Below the pieces are notes generated by a model, which saw nothing but the letters and a program-made list of their open reading frames with translations, made no database searches and was not told the DNA's origin. This document shows positions 23,463 through 34,569 of a DNA stretch of 64,000 nt, piece by piece; position 1 is the stretch's first letter, and each line of letters opens with the position of its first letter. The translations under genes and the position numbers were made by a program. The stretch is from Plenodomus lindquistii (lineage: Eukaryota > Ascomycota > Dothideomycetes > Pleosporales > Leptosphaeriaceae): positions 62,001 to 126,000 of the forward strand of contig JANUWI010000011.1 in assembly GCA_025504975.1 (NCBI GenBank), written 5' to 3'.

Positions 23463-24705
23463 AAAAGCAGATTTCGTGAGTTAAGTTGAGTGGCTTGACC
23501 TACGCACCGCACCGCACCGCACCGTGCAAGGCATGCATGTCACTCACTCGTATATACTCTACGATAGTCATGGTAGTTCACAAGAACGTGGTGAAACAAG
23601 TAGATGTATGACATGCATGAATTTCCCTCCTCGATATGAGAAATGGAGATACGAGGAAAAAGTACCGACATGACATACAGTTAGACGTGGACTACTCTGG
23701 GTACCATACCCATTTAGAGATACAGATACTCGATCTCCATGCATACCGTACAATCTTGTTCTCCGCTTCCATTCTCTCCCCTTCAATGTGAAAATCAAAT
23801 CATACCATATCAACGAATGCATCATAACCATGCTTATGCTTAACGCCCTTCCCTTCTCTTCCCCTTCCCATCCCCACACCAAGAAAACCACGCACATTCC
23901 CCGCCCGTCTGCCCTGGCCGCGCCCGAAAATCTGGGGTTTTTCTAGCAGGAACTAGAGGAAGGCAGACGGCCGCGGATTCCGGGGCATTGATATGCGAGA
24001 TATCACGCTAAGGAAGAAAGCTAGGATGTGCTGTGCGCTTGCAGCTTGGAACTGGGGTAAAGTTTGGGATGTGGGATTGGGGATGGCGCAAAAGCACGAG
24101 CCGACTTGCATACGAAAGACCCTTTTCTCCAAACGAGCGGTGCTCCGCGATCTAGCGGCTGGGCTGCTGCTTCAGGTACCGAGGCCGCTCCTGTCCAGCG
24201 TTGGGTGTCGCGTCTCTTCCATGGCCTTGGTCATGCATTCATTCTAGGTGCCGCGCTACTCGATGGAAATTGTAGGTGTAGAAAAGGGCATGCGCTGATG
24301 ACGATGACTATGTGGTAGTGTAATAGTAATAGTATGCATTATAACCGTGAGGCTTTTTTTTGTTCCGCTTTTCAGGCAGAGTTGGACACGCTCGCTAAAG
24401 CGCTGCAATGGATAATAGGTACAAGTACATAATGTTGAATCGTAGCGGCCATAACAAATCGTTCCAGACGAAATTCCCTGTCGTGAACCAGCCAGTGATG
24501 CGCCTTTGTTGCGCCGCATAGACTCGTCAAGTCGACATGGACTGCCAATTCTGGCCCAGTGTCTTGGAGTCTTGCTCCTCAAATAAACAAGCGTCTGATC
24601 TTATCCAAAGTGATGTGGTGAGGTCGTCGATCGCAGTTCCTGACGTGGATCCGTCGTGTGTGTAGGTCCGCTCTGTCCAAGCCTATTCTGGAAGGTTGCA
24701 TCTTT

Positions 24706-27620
24706 TCAACCACTTTGTCCACTTAGGAAAAAGTCCAGTTCGCTGGGTCCACCCCTGCTAACCTCATTCTCTGCGAGCTGCTCTAGCAAGCTGAGAAATG
24801 GGTCTTTGCTATCAGGATCTGTGTGAACCGATGCGCCCGACGTACTGCCGGCGCCTGGAGTGGGTTGCTGATCGTACGGAGTGGGCATGCTCAGCATGGG
24901 GTCGAAGTGCAGGGCGTGGGCGTCGTGATTTGATTGCAGGTTTGCTGCTCGTGGCACGGGGGATGGTGCCAAACTCGCAAATTGCGGCAGCGGAGAAAAG
25001 GAGAAGTTGGGAGAGAATGGCAGGGCGATTCCAGTGCCATTGGCGTTTGGGAGATTGAGTGTGTTGTTTTGTAGGGGTGGTGTATAGGGTGGGATACTGG
25101 TATCGTTTGGCAATGCTCGTGTGTCGCATGGACTGGGATTTGAATCTGACGTGCCAGCGTCAGACGCTCTATGTGTCTGCACGGTAGGTGGGTGTGTGGC
25201 GGATGTTGGCGTCGGCAACGCCGGGGCATGGGGACGCTGTGATGTTATTTTGGAGGTAGTTGCTCGCCGTCTTTTGTTGGGATGGCCATTGCCATACTGT
25301 GGTGGTTGTGACGGTACCGATTGCTTTTGGTAGCCGGAGAGGCTGCCAATTACGCCACTGGTCATGTACATGTTGTTGCGTTGTTCGATGTTGAAGGTTG
25401 CGAGCCTTGTGGACAATTAGCAAGCATGCATGTATTGTCAAGATACATCTGTACTCACCCTTCGTGAATGGAGTCCACCGCAATGTTGGAGAAGGTAATG
25501 TGAGCGCCGTCAAAAACGTGAGTGGGGTATCGATCAAAGAAGTCTTCCAGTTGGAAGACTGGCGCATACCGCATTGGGTTGCTTTCTAGCGATTGGACAA
25601 GCTCAGTATGACATCCGTAGATTGCTTGCAAGGTGTCTCGCTGGTGTTGGGCGCCAGCCCAGATGAAACGAAGTTCAGAGAGTTGGTGCATCTCCCGTGA
25701 CAGAAATTCTGCACTGACCGAGAAGACTTCCCCTTCTCGTCCGGGATAATGGGCGCCATGTACGTGGATTGTACCGGCTGTGCAGACACAATAGCCTACA
25801 AAGGCAGGCCAGTCAATGATGGAGGAAGCTCTACCAATTTCTGCCAGTTCAGCAATGGCGTTGGCATGAAGAAAGCAAAGATTGGTCGCTTCGATCTGCC
25901 ATGGTTGATGTTGTGACGTTCCAGAGAGCTCCGCCAAGTTGACCGGGAGGAATGGTCGATAGATGAGGCAGTGTATGAGATGGTAGATGAGTTTGCTGAG
26001 GACGAGGATGGTGCTGTCGGGTTGTCCAAACAGCGCCTCGATTGATGTAAAGGTATCCTGCGTCTCCGATGCCCAGATGTCGAGCTCCTGTCGTATCTTG
26101 GAAAGGTTGGAGAGGGAGTGCCAAGGGAAGTGCGAGTCGCCCTTGACGCCACCAGCCGCCAGGTAACGATTGGTTATACCCAGGATTCGCGATATGCCGA
26201 TCAGCATACCCATGCTGCCTTGTCCACCTTTTCCGTTACCTCCCATAAACTGTAAATTGCATCCATTGGGGAAATAGTCACCCTCGATTGGCAAAGCACC
26301 CGGATGAAGCTGCCAGCTGGGTAGTCGCAGCACAATGGATTCATCCGCAATCAATGAAGGCCTCTTGGATCCGGCTGCGGAAAACCGGTCCATGAGGTAG
26401 CAGGACCAGAACAGTCGTCGGCGGCCCTCTCGTTCGGCAGGTGTGACCTTTCCGCCAGTCGGGAGTTCACGGTGTAGGTCCAGGGCAAATGCCATGCTGA
26501 GTGCAGAAGCTTGGTGGATACGTTAGCTTAGGGTCAATGTGGTAATGCCACATACAGGACCCGGGTACCTACTGAGCAGCATGAATGTTTTCTTTCCGTT
26601 GCCGAGCTGGAAGTTGGCTTGCGAAAGCAGCATAAGTGTCTGTAGAGTCTCGATGGAAGGCTCGTCAATGTCGATAATCTCCAAGCGAGCACGTCGAGCA
26701 TATTCTTGGCCGATCCGAACCGCAGAACTATATCCTCCGAAGTGGGGCGCATATCTGGGCATGTTAAATGGGGTGCATGTTTAAGGTCAAGGGTGGGTAT
26801 AGTGTACCTGGCGCTCACTGCGTAAATGGCATAGGCCAAGTGGCCTGGGAGCTGATTGGACTGGAGACGCTGCCTGGTGTTGCTTTCGTCGAGGATGTAG
26901 TAAGGCTTTCCGTGGAGTCTGGCAAAATAGGTGTCTATGAGCAGGTCGGGCGAGAGTGTTTGTGATGATGTGCTGATCGGTAGTGTTAGTTTGTTGCGGG
27001 GGTGTCGCCAGTTGAAGGGCAAGGCGCGACGGCATGCATACCTGGGCTCGACGGGGGACATGAGCTGATTGGCATGGCTTGTGGCGTGGGATTGACTGGG
27101 CGAGATTGCGTGAGGCGACTGTGAGCTGGCGTGTTCTTGCTTGGTGTCGACAGTGGGCGTGTCGTGGGTGATGGAGGGGTCCATGTCGGTTGGGTCGTCG
27201 CTCTTGCCTTCAGAAACGAGCCTCTTTTCCAGGCCGTCTACGCGTTTGAGGAGGGCCTCTAGGACGTCTGTCTTGGGGCCTCTCTTCTTGGGCACGGCAT
27301 CTGCAGGTGGCTGTCAGCTCACGTCTGCATATGCGTTTTAGTGGCACGCAATGGGACGGCATACCGTAGATGCACGGGCAATTGAAGACTTGACATGCCT
27401 CGCACGTTGGCCTGGTGCGATTGCACTTGATCTTGGGGATTGATTAGCAGAGGGGCCGTGCAAGACTGGCCACGGTAAAGACTACCTTTCGCTTGCGGCA
27501 GCTTTTGCAGTTCATGGCCTCTCGGGGCTCATTCGAGACGCGGCGGGCGGGCAGGCGGTCGATGCCAATCTGGGGTCTTGCCATTGCGGCGGCCAGAGAC
27601 TGCGAGACGTCGGTGGACAT
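24706..27620 (-). CDS. Zn2Cys6 transcription factor with fungal-specific regulatory domain
   Basis: Seven exons on the minus strand: 27486-27620, 27365-27431, 27042-27300, 26808-26972, 26573-26754, 25459-26509 and 24706-25405. They give 852 residues. The zinc cluster is split by the first intron: C38, C41, C48, C55, C58 and C65 (CKSCRKRK, then IKCNRTRPTCEACQVFNCPC). A basic linker and a likely dimerisation helix follow (VLEALLKRVDGLEKRL). The fungal-specific domain runs from about residue 155 (LSPDLLIDTYFARLHGKPYY) through SMAFALDLHRELP and the EREGRRRLFWSCYLMDRF signature to a long helical region. The last exon adds a Pro/Ser/Asn-rich tail with a basic PNKRRRATTSK patch. Nuclear DNA-binding regulator of unknown regulon. 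The 69 nt third intron has a textbook branch site but keeps frame if retained. Confidence 0.87.
26973..27041 (-). other. Frame-preserving 69 nt intron in the Zn2Cys6 gene
   Basis: It begins GTATGC, ends CAG and has CTAAC about 13 nt before the acceptor, all strong fungal splice signals. Its length is a multiple of three and it holds no stop, so retention would insert 23 residues between the zinc-cluster linker and the regulatory domain. Confidence 0.6.
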
Positions 27621-28770
27621 GGCGAGCGGAGGGCTGGGGCTGCAGTAGCAGGAGGGGCAAGAGGCATTCTCTGGCGGCGACTCACGACGTTCACGATGGG
27701 TGCAGGCGGCGAGCGAGGGGAGCCCACTACTCTACTGGGGTGCAACTTGCAAGCGTGCCATGTGAGTTCAAATTAAGGCCTCTGGCAGTGGAGACGAGAC
27801 GGCAGGGGGAAGCTCGGGCGACGAGGCTTGAGCCTTGAGCCTTGAGCCTTGCGCCGCGTTACAAGTTAGAACACCTGGGGGCCCGCGTGCGCGTGCGCGT
27901 GCGCGTGAGCGAGAGCCATCTTCCGTGTCAACCCTGGAACCGTTGGGCCGAGTCGTTGGCAGGATGCCAATACGCGGCCAGCATGACGCCCATGTGCCAT
28001 GCATTTTGCGGAGCGGTCGACGGCGGCGCCCCGTGCCTCGGCTCTGCCTCTCTCCACTCTCCATACTGTACTGTACATACCGTAGTACGGTGTACTCTCT
28101 CCATAGCACTGAACACTCTACCAGCAGACCCCTGTACACACGCCCCGTCCACCCTGTCCATGCCGGCCGCTGGCAATTTGGCATCATTTAGATTGCGCCC
28201 GCTTGACGCAGCTGGCTCATCACGGCCTAGTTGTGCTGCGTAGCGCCGGACTGCTTCTACTCTTGTTCTGGCAAACTGTCAAGAATCCGGGGTACTAAGC
28301 TCTCCCCCTCTACACGCCCTCCCCTCCTGCCCTCCTGCACCCTCCACCTTTGCGCTAGCCTGCATCCCGCTGCCCTGACCTGCCCTGCCCTGCCTTGCCC
28401 TGCCCTGCCCTGCCCTGCCTTGCCCTGCCCTCTGGTGTACTGTCCATGTAAATTATTCCTATAAGGAATTCCGACTCCCATCACGGCGAGCCACCCGCTA
28501 TCCCTGCCTTCACGTCGTGCATCATGCATCGTGCATCGTGCGTCGTGCTCACTAGACTATATACCTGCACCGGCGTCAACTAAGATGAGTGGACAATGAG
28601 TGGCTGTCCCCAGACCATGGAAGCCATGGCACGTCCTTGACGCTTGACGTCCCCGCCACGCCACGCCACGCCACGCCACGCCGTCTGATTCACTTTGAGA
28701 GCCGGCGTCTGCCGTGTAATCACTTCATTATGTATTGCATTGACACAGTAGATAGAGTACCTGCTGTAGT
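27621..28770. other. Promoter-side region with several short tandem repeats
   Basis: Upstream of the Zn2Cys6 gene and downstream of the QutR-like gene. It holds (CTTGAGC)n at about 27828-27850, alternating purine-pyrimidine (GCGTGC)n at 27884-27908, (CCTGC)n at about 28374-28433, ATCGTGC-type units at about 28513-28546 and (CGCCA)n at about 28656-28682. No gene is supportable. Confidence 0.6.
28374..28433 (+). repeat. (CCTGC)n pentanucleotide tandem repeat
   Basis: About eleven units of CCTGC or its one-base variant CCTTG, with no open coding role. It is the longest tandem repeat in the gene-bearing part after the CA run. Confidence 0.85.
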
Positions 28771-30846
28771 CTAGAAACCCCCTCTCCCTGATGCCAAACG
28801 CACAAAGTCGTAACACACATTCTGCCCGACAAGTTTCCTAATGGTTTCAACCGTCGTCCATGCAGACACATCAGCGATGCCGTATGCGGTCCACCCCGCC
28901 GACGTCGCTATCGCCAGTGGGTCGGCTTTCCGCGGCCCACTGGCCAGGTCGACAAACACCTTGCCTGCAGAATTGCCTCCTGCCACCCCATGTCCGTGCA
29001 TGTTGCCATTCCTTCCGTCTACCCTGTAGTGCTTTAGCAAAGGAACCACCAGTAGCGATTTCTCAGCAGGCAAAGCCGAGATTATTACAAAAGGCTGTTC
29101 TAGCCGCTTCACGTCCTCCACAGACCGTACTGGCGACACGTCCGTCGACAGCGGTCCATGCGACTTGAAACCAATCGTGTATATAGGGCCAATGCCCAGA
29201 TTCTTCAATGCGAAGATGGATGCCGAGGCGTCAGCCTCGCTGTTGGCAAGTAGCAGTGCAGCTTGCCCGCTGTATGCTGACGGCACAAAGTCTCGGGTCA
29301 ATGTAGCGCGAATGCCCTTCCACCTCGTGTTGTCACCTATAAACGACGCGTTGCCTGTCCCTGATGTTCCTGATGGCGCCAGAACTGTGTCGACTTGGCC
29401 AATGGCACGCGCAGCGTTGGACAAGGAAGGAAGATAGGACGCCGAGGCCGCCAAGGGCGGGTTAATGTATGCTCCTCCGAAATTAGGTCGACGTAGGATG
29501 TGCTCGATCGAGGCCTTTGGTGCTCGCTCCGCAAAGCCAAATGAGTGTGGCAGGCTAAGCTCATTGAAGCATTTCTCAAAGAACATTGCTTGTGACGTGG
29601 ATCGGAAGCTACCGATGCCATAAATATCTTGTTTAGGCATCTGCCCCATGGTGTGCAGCGCTGCATTAATCTCCGCCGCGCTTAGTTGTCCTGGTGCTGC
29701 AATCATGGGCAGCAGTGGATGTGTGATTGGAGTGAATATCTTGTTGAGCGTCCTCGACAGTTGGCCCATGGGGCCCATGTTAAGGCCAGAGAAGGGTGGG
29801 TGGGGATATTTCGCTTGTATAGTGGAGCGAAAGTACTCGAGCTCGTAGTTTTCCTGCATCGAAGTGACGAGCGCGTACATCTTGACGATGTCGCCATACA
29901 CCGCTCCAAGTTCAAACAGTCGTTGTGTTTCAGGTGACGTCCACTTAAACGTACCCGAGAAGTCGTGGAACGCTGAGATGATTTTAGTGCATGCCTTGTT
30001 TTCCGAGAGCTTCCGTCTAATCTCCTCGGGTAGCCACAGTTCCACATCAATGTATTCGCAACCCCATTGTATCGCACGCGCCAGGTACCGATAGAAGAGG
30101 TTTGGGTCGTCCATGGGAAACCGGCCGTTTTCTTGGGTGCACCTTGTGGTGAAGATGATGGGGAGCTCTGTGCGCTGGCGCAGCACCATGACCTGTTCTC
30201 CCACATATTTCAGGCTGGGGATCGGACGGACTGAGCCGCCCGGCAGCGGCTCCTCGAGCAAGTCGACCCTGATTTCGATTGCGTCTGCGCCCACGGAGAG
30301 GATGTCGAGGTTGGGGAGTGCGGCGTGTACATCTGGGAACGTGGTGGAGATTAACGTGGTACGCGCCTTCTTGGTGAGGTCGCGGTGTGGACCAATCTGA
30401 CCCAGGATGAAGGAAAGGAAGCGCGACACGTCGCGGCGAAAAAAAGGCTGGCGCGTGTAGAGGTACTCGTAGTCGCAGCGGTCCGTGACGGTCTCGTCCA
30501 GGTCGTGGCCTCCATCGACGCGGTGCGTGTTGATGAGCAGCCGTGAGCGGTCCCAATTGTCGAGTTGGGTGCTTGCCAGTCGGTTGCTCAGGCCGTAGAT
30601 GGTCGACGGTGGGCCTGCCTTTGCATCGTCGACCGAGGCGGCCGACTGCCACTGCTGGCCCAGGACGTCTGCGAAGATGCCCACAATGTCGTCCTCGCCG
30701 TCATTGTGCAGGATCAGCAGCGACGGCCGCGCGCCACTCGGAATCTCTTGCACGTCGATGACGGTGCCGCCCTTGATGGTGGTGGTGGTGGTGGCAGTGG
30801 TGGTGGCAGTGGTCGTGACGCTCTCGGCCTGGACCATGGTGGCCAT
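28771..30846 (-). CDS. qutR: QutR-like protein: type I 3-dehydroquinase plus shikimate-dehydrogenase-like domain
   Basis: Single exon, 691 residues from the ATG at 30846, the first ATG after an in-frame TAG upstream. Residues about 165-395 match type I 3-dehydroquinate dehydratase as in the fungal AROM protein: AIEIRVDLLEEP, IIFTTRCTQENGRF, YIDVELWLPEEIR, SAFHDFSGTFKW with catalytic His294, GDIVKMYALV with Schiff-base Lys322, and LSRTLNKIFTPITHPLLP. From about 405 on it resembles shikimate dehydrogenase, but the family's PISHSxSPxxHN segment is degraded to SFRSTSQAMFFEK, the catalytic Lys after FGGA is missing (NFGGAYINPPLAA) and no clear Gly-rich nucleotide loop remains. Dehydratase plus inactive dehydrogenase is the layout of the quinate-pathway repressor QutR/Qa-1S. 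That protein also has an N-terminal shikimate-kinase-like domain; here the first ~130 residues lack a P-loop. No quinate genes are adjacent, so the role is inferred. Confidence 0.8.
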   Translation of the reverse strand: MATMVQAESVTTTATTTATTTTTIKGGTVIDVQEIPSGARPSLLILHNDGEDDIVGIFADVLGQQWQSAASVDDAKAGPPSTIYGLSNRLASTQLDNWDRSRLLINTHRVDGGHDLDETVTDRCDYEYLYTRQPFFRRDVSRFLSFILGQIGPHRDLTKKARTTLISTTFPDVHAALPNLDILSVGADAIEIRVDLLEEPLPGGSVRPIPSLKYVGEQVMVLRQRTELPIIFTTRCTQENGRFPMDDPNLFYRYLARAIQWGCEYIDVELWLPEEIRRKLSENKACTKIISAFHDFSGTFKWTSPETQRLFELGAVYGDIVKMYALVTSMQENYELEYFRSTIQAKYPHPPFSGLNMGPMGQLSRTLNKIFTPITHPLLPMIAAPGQLSAAEINAALHTMGQMPKQDIYGIGSFRSTSQAMFFEKCFNELSLPHSFGFAERAPKASIEHILRRPNFGGAYINPPLAASASYLPSLSNAARAIGQVDTVLAPSGTSGTGNASFIGDNTRWKGIRATLTRDFVPSAYSGQAALLLANSEADASASIFALKNLGIGPIYTIGFKSHGPLSTDVSPVRSVEDVKRLEQPFVIISALPAEKSLLVVPLLKHYRVDGRNGNMHGHGVAGGNSAGKVFVDLASGPRKADPLAIATSAGWTAYGIADVSAWTTVETIRKLVGQNVCYDFVRLASGRGGF

Positions 30847-33062
30847 TACCGGCAACAGCGACAGCGACAGCGACAGCGACAGCGAGAGCGAGAGCGAGAG
30901 CGAGAGCGACAGCGAGGTGGGCGTGTTGTGCTAGCCGTACGTGTTGAAGCCGTTGATGCGGATCAGGACCTCGGTGAGGATGCGACGGGCGGTATTCAAC
31001 TGACAGTCTGGCGCACCCTCCGCTGTCGCTACCATTTCCGTAATGTCAAAGGGCTGAGGTTGGGTGGGGCTGCGCCTGGAGAAATACAGGCCTCTCAAAC
31101 AGCGTCGCAATGCAGGTTCATCCGTAGCAAGGCATATAAAACTAGGCGTAGATCTGATGGCGGTGCATCGAGGCGTAGGGAAGAGGGCCAGAAAGAACCA
31201 TGTCCTGGCCCGATGGGAGCACCAAGCCTCCGTTGAGCCCGCGTGTCTGTCTGTTCTAGTGCCGCTCTATGGCTGGACAGTCAATATGCCGTTGCAAAGT
31301 CGACTAGGCGTTGCATCGTCGCACGTCGCGGGCAGTCGAGTGCAGGCGGGCCATGACGGGCCCGTGCAGCAGCCCTCGTGCGCCCGCCGATAGCTGGGCC
31401 TTGAGTTTATCCGCCGGCTTGCCCTCACCCTCACCCTCGCCAGGGCCGCCAATTTTGCACCAATCACCGCAGCGAGGTTTGACCAAGGCCACAGAGTGCC
31501 AAGTATATTACAAACGCCGCCGCCCCCTCCATCGCCAGATGGCTGCCGGCTCGCTGCGCCGCTCACCACCCAAGCCAGCCCGTGTGCGGGGATTGGTGGA
31601 CAATGGCGGCCTCCGAGCCTGAAGCAACATCGACCAAGGCCATTCTTTCACTGCAAAGCCGTTTGCCATGGCCAACACCAAGAAATAGCTACGGCTCGGC
31701 AGCAATCAATCAATTGCCAATCTGCCTCGATACTATGGCTTTTCAATTCCCATGAGGCTTGCCCCAGATCTCACCCTCCCCTCACCACCATCAATCACCT
31801 TTGCCGACCCACCGCTACTTCGATGACTACAAGCAACCATCGAGCTTGAACGCGATAAGCACAAAAGAAACAGCATCTCTAACGTCTTCTCATGCAAACG
31901 CCCGACATGCTGGTTTTAGGCTCAGCCACCATTGAGGCTCAAGACTGCTCACTCTAAATCTTTAGCCGGCCACGAGGCCATCAATAGTGGAGCAAATGCT
32001 TATACACTGTGGAGACGGATCTTCAAACTCTTGGTACAACATCACATCACGATCGCCATGGTTCCGTCTCAGCATCACAACGCAGATAAAGTCAAACACC
32101 GGCCACGTCCCACCTCTGATTACCTCTCTTGACAGTAGGCTGGAGACAAACCCACGCTTGGGCCCAATACCAGCGAAGAAGCAATCATGATCCAGCAGAA
32201 CGAACGGGTGGGGAGCGGACTGTACCCCACCCTATACCACACGGATTATAATTTCCAATAATTTCCGCATAGCTTATCCATTGATGAAACTCTACCAAGC
32301 CACAATGCTTGGGTACCATGCTTGACTGAAGATCATTTGCTCGAATGCAGTTTCTTACCATGACCGAACTATTGGCTCCAAGAACTCAAGTCTTGCCAAG
32401 TTTAGACATTAGTGATCTGGCAATAATCAGCATCGATAAGGCTGCATGACCCCATCGTTACGACACAACGGCCAAACGTTTTGCCAGAGTTCCATCAGGT
32501 GTCTTAAAAGTAAGGAGGCCACTCTGCGTATGGTATAATAGGTCCGAGCTCATACGTTTTGGTCCACGAGTCAATCAAAGAGCACAAAGCTGTAGTCTAT
32601 GATGTAGCGAGAAGAAGGCAGGCAGATTGGGACCGTTCAAAGGAGTTTTATCACTACGTTTGGAGCCTTTAATAGCATGCAATGGCTGTACTAAGTTGTG
32701 CTTCCAGTGTCTAGTACTTGACAACACCTGTGGATGAGCGCCTTCGTATCGTCACTGCAGCAGCCTCCCACGTAAATGGTCTGCTTTTTTCATGCTGGTT
32801 TGGTGACATTAGTGAGTAAGATACTCGAACAGGTGTCCGATTAGTAAATATATTTGCCACAAGACCGCTACTAAGCTTACATTTTATTCCTCTGGCCAGA
32901 GTTCTTGCATGTTAACATCAGCATAAATTTAATAATGAAGGAATATTCTTCTCTACTTTTTGTCACCCTCTCGTAGAGGGATCATGTCTTCACTCTCGAC
33001 TATTTTCGCACTTTGACTGCGTCTTTACTCTACAATTCGCCTGGTCAAGCTAAAAGGAGAAA
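30847..33062. other. 2.2 kb region without a recognisable gene
   Basis: The promoter side of the QutR-like gene. One short minus-strand frame at 30931-31035 looks coding (see findings) but has no assigned upstream exons. The rest, including about 31700-33060, shows no reading frame with family features and no RNA gene that I could recognise. Confidence 0.45.
30859..30915 (+). repeat. Hexanucleotide repeat (AGCGAC/GAGAGC)n at the start of the QutR-like gene
   Basis: About nine hexamer units lie 13 bases upstream of the ATG on the minus strand. Read in that frame they would encode alternating Leu-Ser, but an upstream in-frame stop and the absence of an ATG place them in the leader. A second GGT-type run at about 30782-30815 encodes the Thr/Ala-rich N terminus. 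Confidence 0.75.
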
Positions 33063-33651
33063 ATGTCCACATTCTCTAATCAACGACGCAAGACCGCCCA
33101 CGCCCTCGCCCACACCATGCAGAGCAAACTGCCCCGCAAGCCGCGCGACATGATCTACGCTCATGTCTTCGACAGAAAGACCGTCCAAGCTCTCCCCTTC
33201 CCCAACATCTCAACCCCCTGCCCTCTTCCCAAACCCCTCCCCAACAACCCACCCTGCAAAACCAAACACTTCGCCGCAGAAAAACCCCCTCCTCTTCATC
33301 AAATACATCGTAGGCCACCAACCCGCCACCGAAGCTCTAGAGTGAATATACTCTCGCTCCCACGCCATCACTCTCGCATCACCGCAATGCATCTCGCGAT
33401 TCCTCGCCGCAGATCTCTTCGGCCTGGGTGTGCGCGAACAAAACCACAAAAGCCCCACTATCTTCGTACCCTTGCCCGCCCACGTTGTAGCGCGCTACTC
33501 GACTTTTTTCCTCCCCTTGCTACTCATGTGGGAAAAATTCGGGCTTAAATCTGCTATTCATTTCCGCATCCTGCAGAACAACGGCTCGTCGTTGTCGATA
33601 CGAGCGTGCGAGAATCTTGCCAAAGCGCTGTGGACGGCGGCCATGAATTAA
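33063..33651 (+). pseudogene. Broken gene for a small protein with LPR-x-x-RDMIY motif
   Basis: Starts as MSTFSNQRRKTAHALAHTMQ followed by LPRKPRDMIYAHVFD, a motif common near the start of short fungal proteins with F-box/2EXR-like N termini. The frame is then lost. A different frame resumes with PLLFIKYIVGHQPATEALE, hits TGA at 33343-33345, and continues with FLAADLFGLGVREQNHK, VPLPAHVVARYSTFF, FHILQ-type IHFRILQNNGSSL and ACENLAKALWTAAMN up to a stop at 33649-33651. So at least one frameshift and one in-frame stop (probably a former Trp codon) break it. No good intron explains the frame change. It is the last recognisable gene before the AT-rich block, about 280 bases from the edge. Confidence 0.62.
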
Positions 33652-34569
33652 AGGGATGCAGGCGTGCGGGTGATGCTCACTTGTGAGAATGTGTGTAGGA
33701 GGGGACGCGTGACGAATCCGCGATGTATTTAGTCGCTGGAGAGTTGGGAGAGGCTTAATTTGAGTCTGCTTACCAGGTCGAGTACGCATCAGATGCGAGT
33801 GAGGAGTCTACATGTAGGAGGGTTGGGTGTGGTGTGGTGGGTACGGGATGTAAGCAGGCAGGACTTTTGTTCACGTGTGAAAGATAAGCGACCTTTATAG
33901 AACGTTTTCGCCATCTCTCAGCGTATAATGTAGAAGAAAAAATCTAACTAGTTTTAAACAAATATAGTATAATATTAATAGGGATAGTTTGATCTACGCT
34001 AGGTAATAGAAATCTAAAAGTAAATATAAAGTCTATATTATAATACTAATTTATATTTAATCTTTAATAATAATAGAAATATACTTGTAAACTTTTTAAA
34101 AAATCTAGTAACTAGAAATATAAAGTAATATTATTTACTAGATCTAAAACTATAGAATATCTTACTATGTTTATACTAATAGTATAATAAATTATACTTT
34201 TCTATTAAAAAGTATATAATTAGAAATGTTATAATTTTACTATCTAGTAATATACTAATTAGACTTTATATTAAAATTTATATATATAAATTTATATCTA
34301 TTTTTATAGTAATATTAAAGTATATAGCATATTCTACTAGTAAACTAGCTAATTTAATAAACTAGCTATTTTTTTTATTATAGATTCTATACTCTAAATA
34401 ATATACTTATATTATATAATAAAATATTTATTCTTACTAAAAAATAGTTAGAATTTATCTATATAATTTTTAAAACTAGTTTATTTAAAAACTAATAGTT
34501 TACTATAATAGCTTTTAAAAATAAGTATTAAAAGCTTTTTAATTAAATTCAAAGAATTATACTAATACA

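Larger units (their letters stand above)
21005..24705. other. 3.7 kb gene-free region rich in simple repeats
   Basis: No gene is supportable. Simple-sequence DNA is common: CT-rich and CACC-rich tracts at about 21410-21640, a TTGCCTGTCACTTCC minisatellite at about 22256-22312, a degenerate ATTCNC hexamer array at about 22668-22740, (CA)n at 23186-23206 and 23410-23457, and (ACCGC)n at 23506-23524. The open frames produced by these repeats are low-complexity artefacts. It separates glutathione reductase from the 3' end of the Zn2Cys6 gene. Confidence 0.6.

Noticed and set aside
23151..23512. Cys/Val-rich frames across the CA repeats
   Set aside because: Produced by translation of (CA)n/(GT)n microsatellites.
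30565..31236. 223-codon plus-strand frame at the 5' end of the QutR-like gene
   Set aside because: Half overlaps a confident coding exon on the other strand and half is the hexanucleotide repeat.
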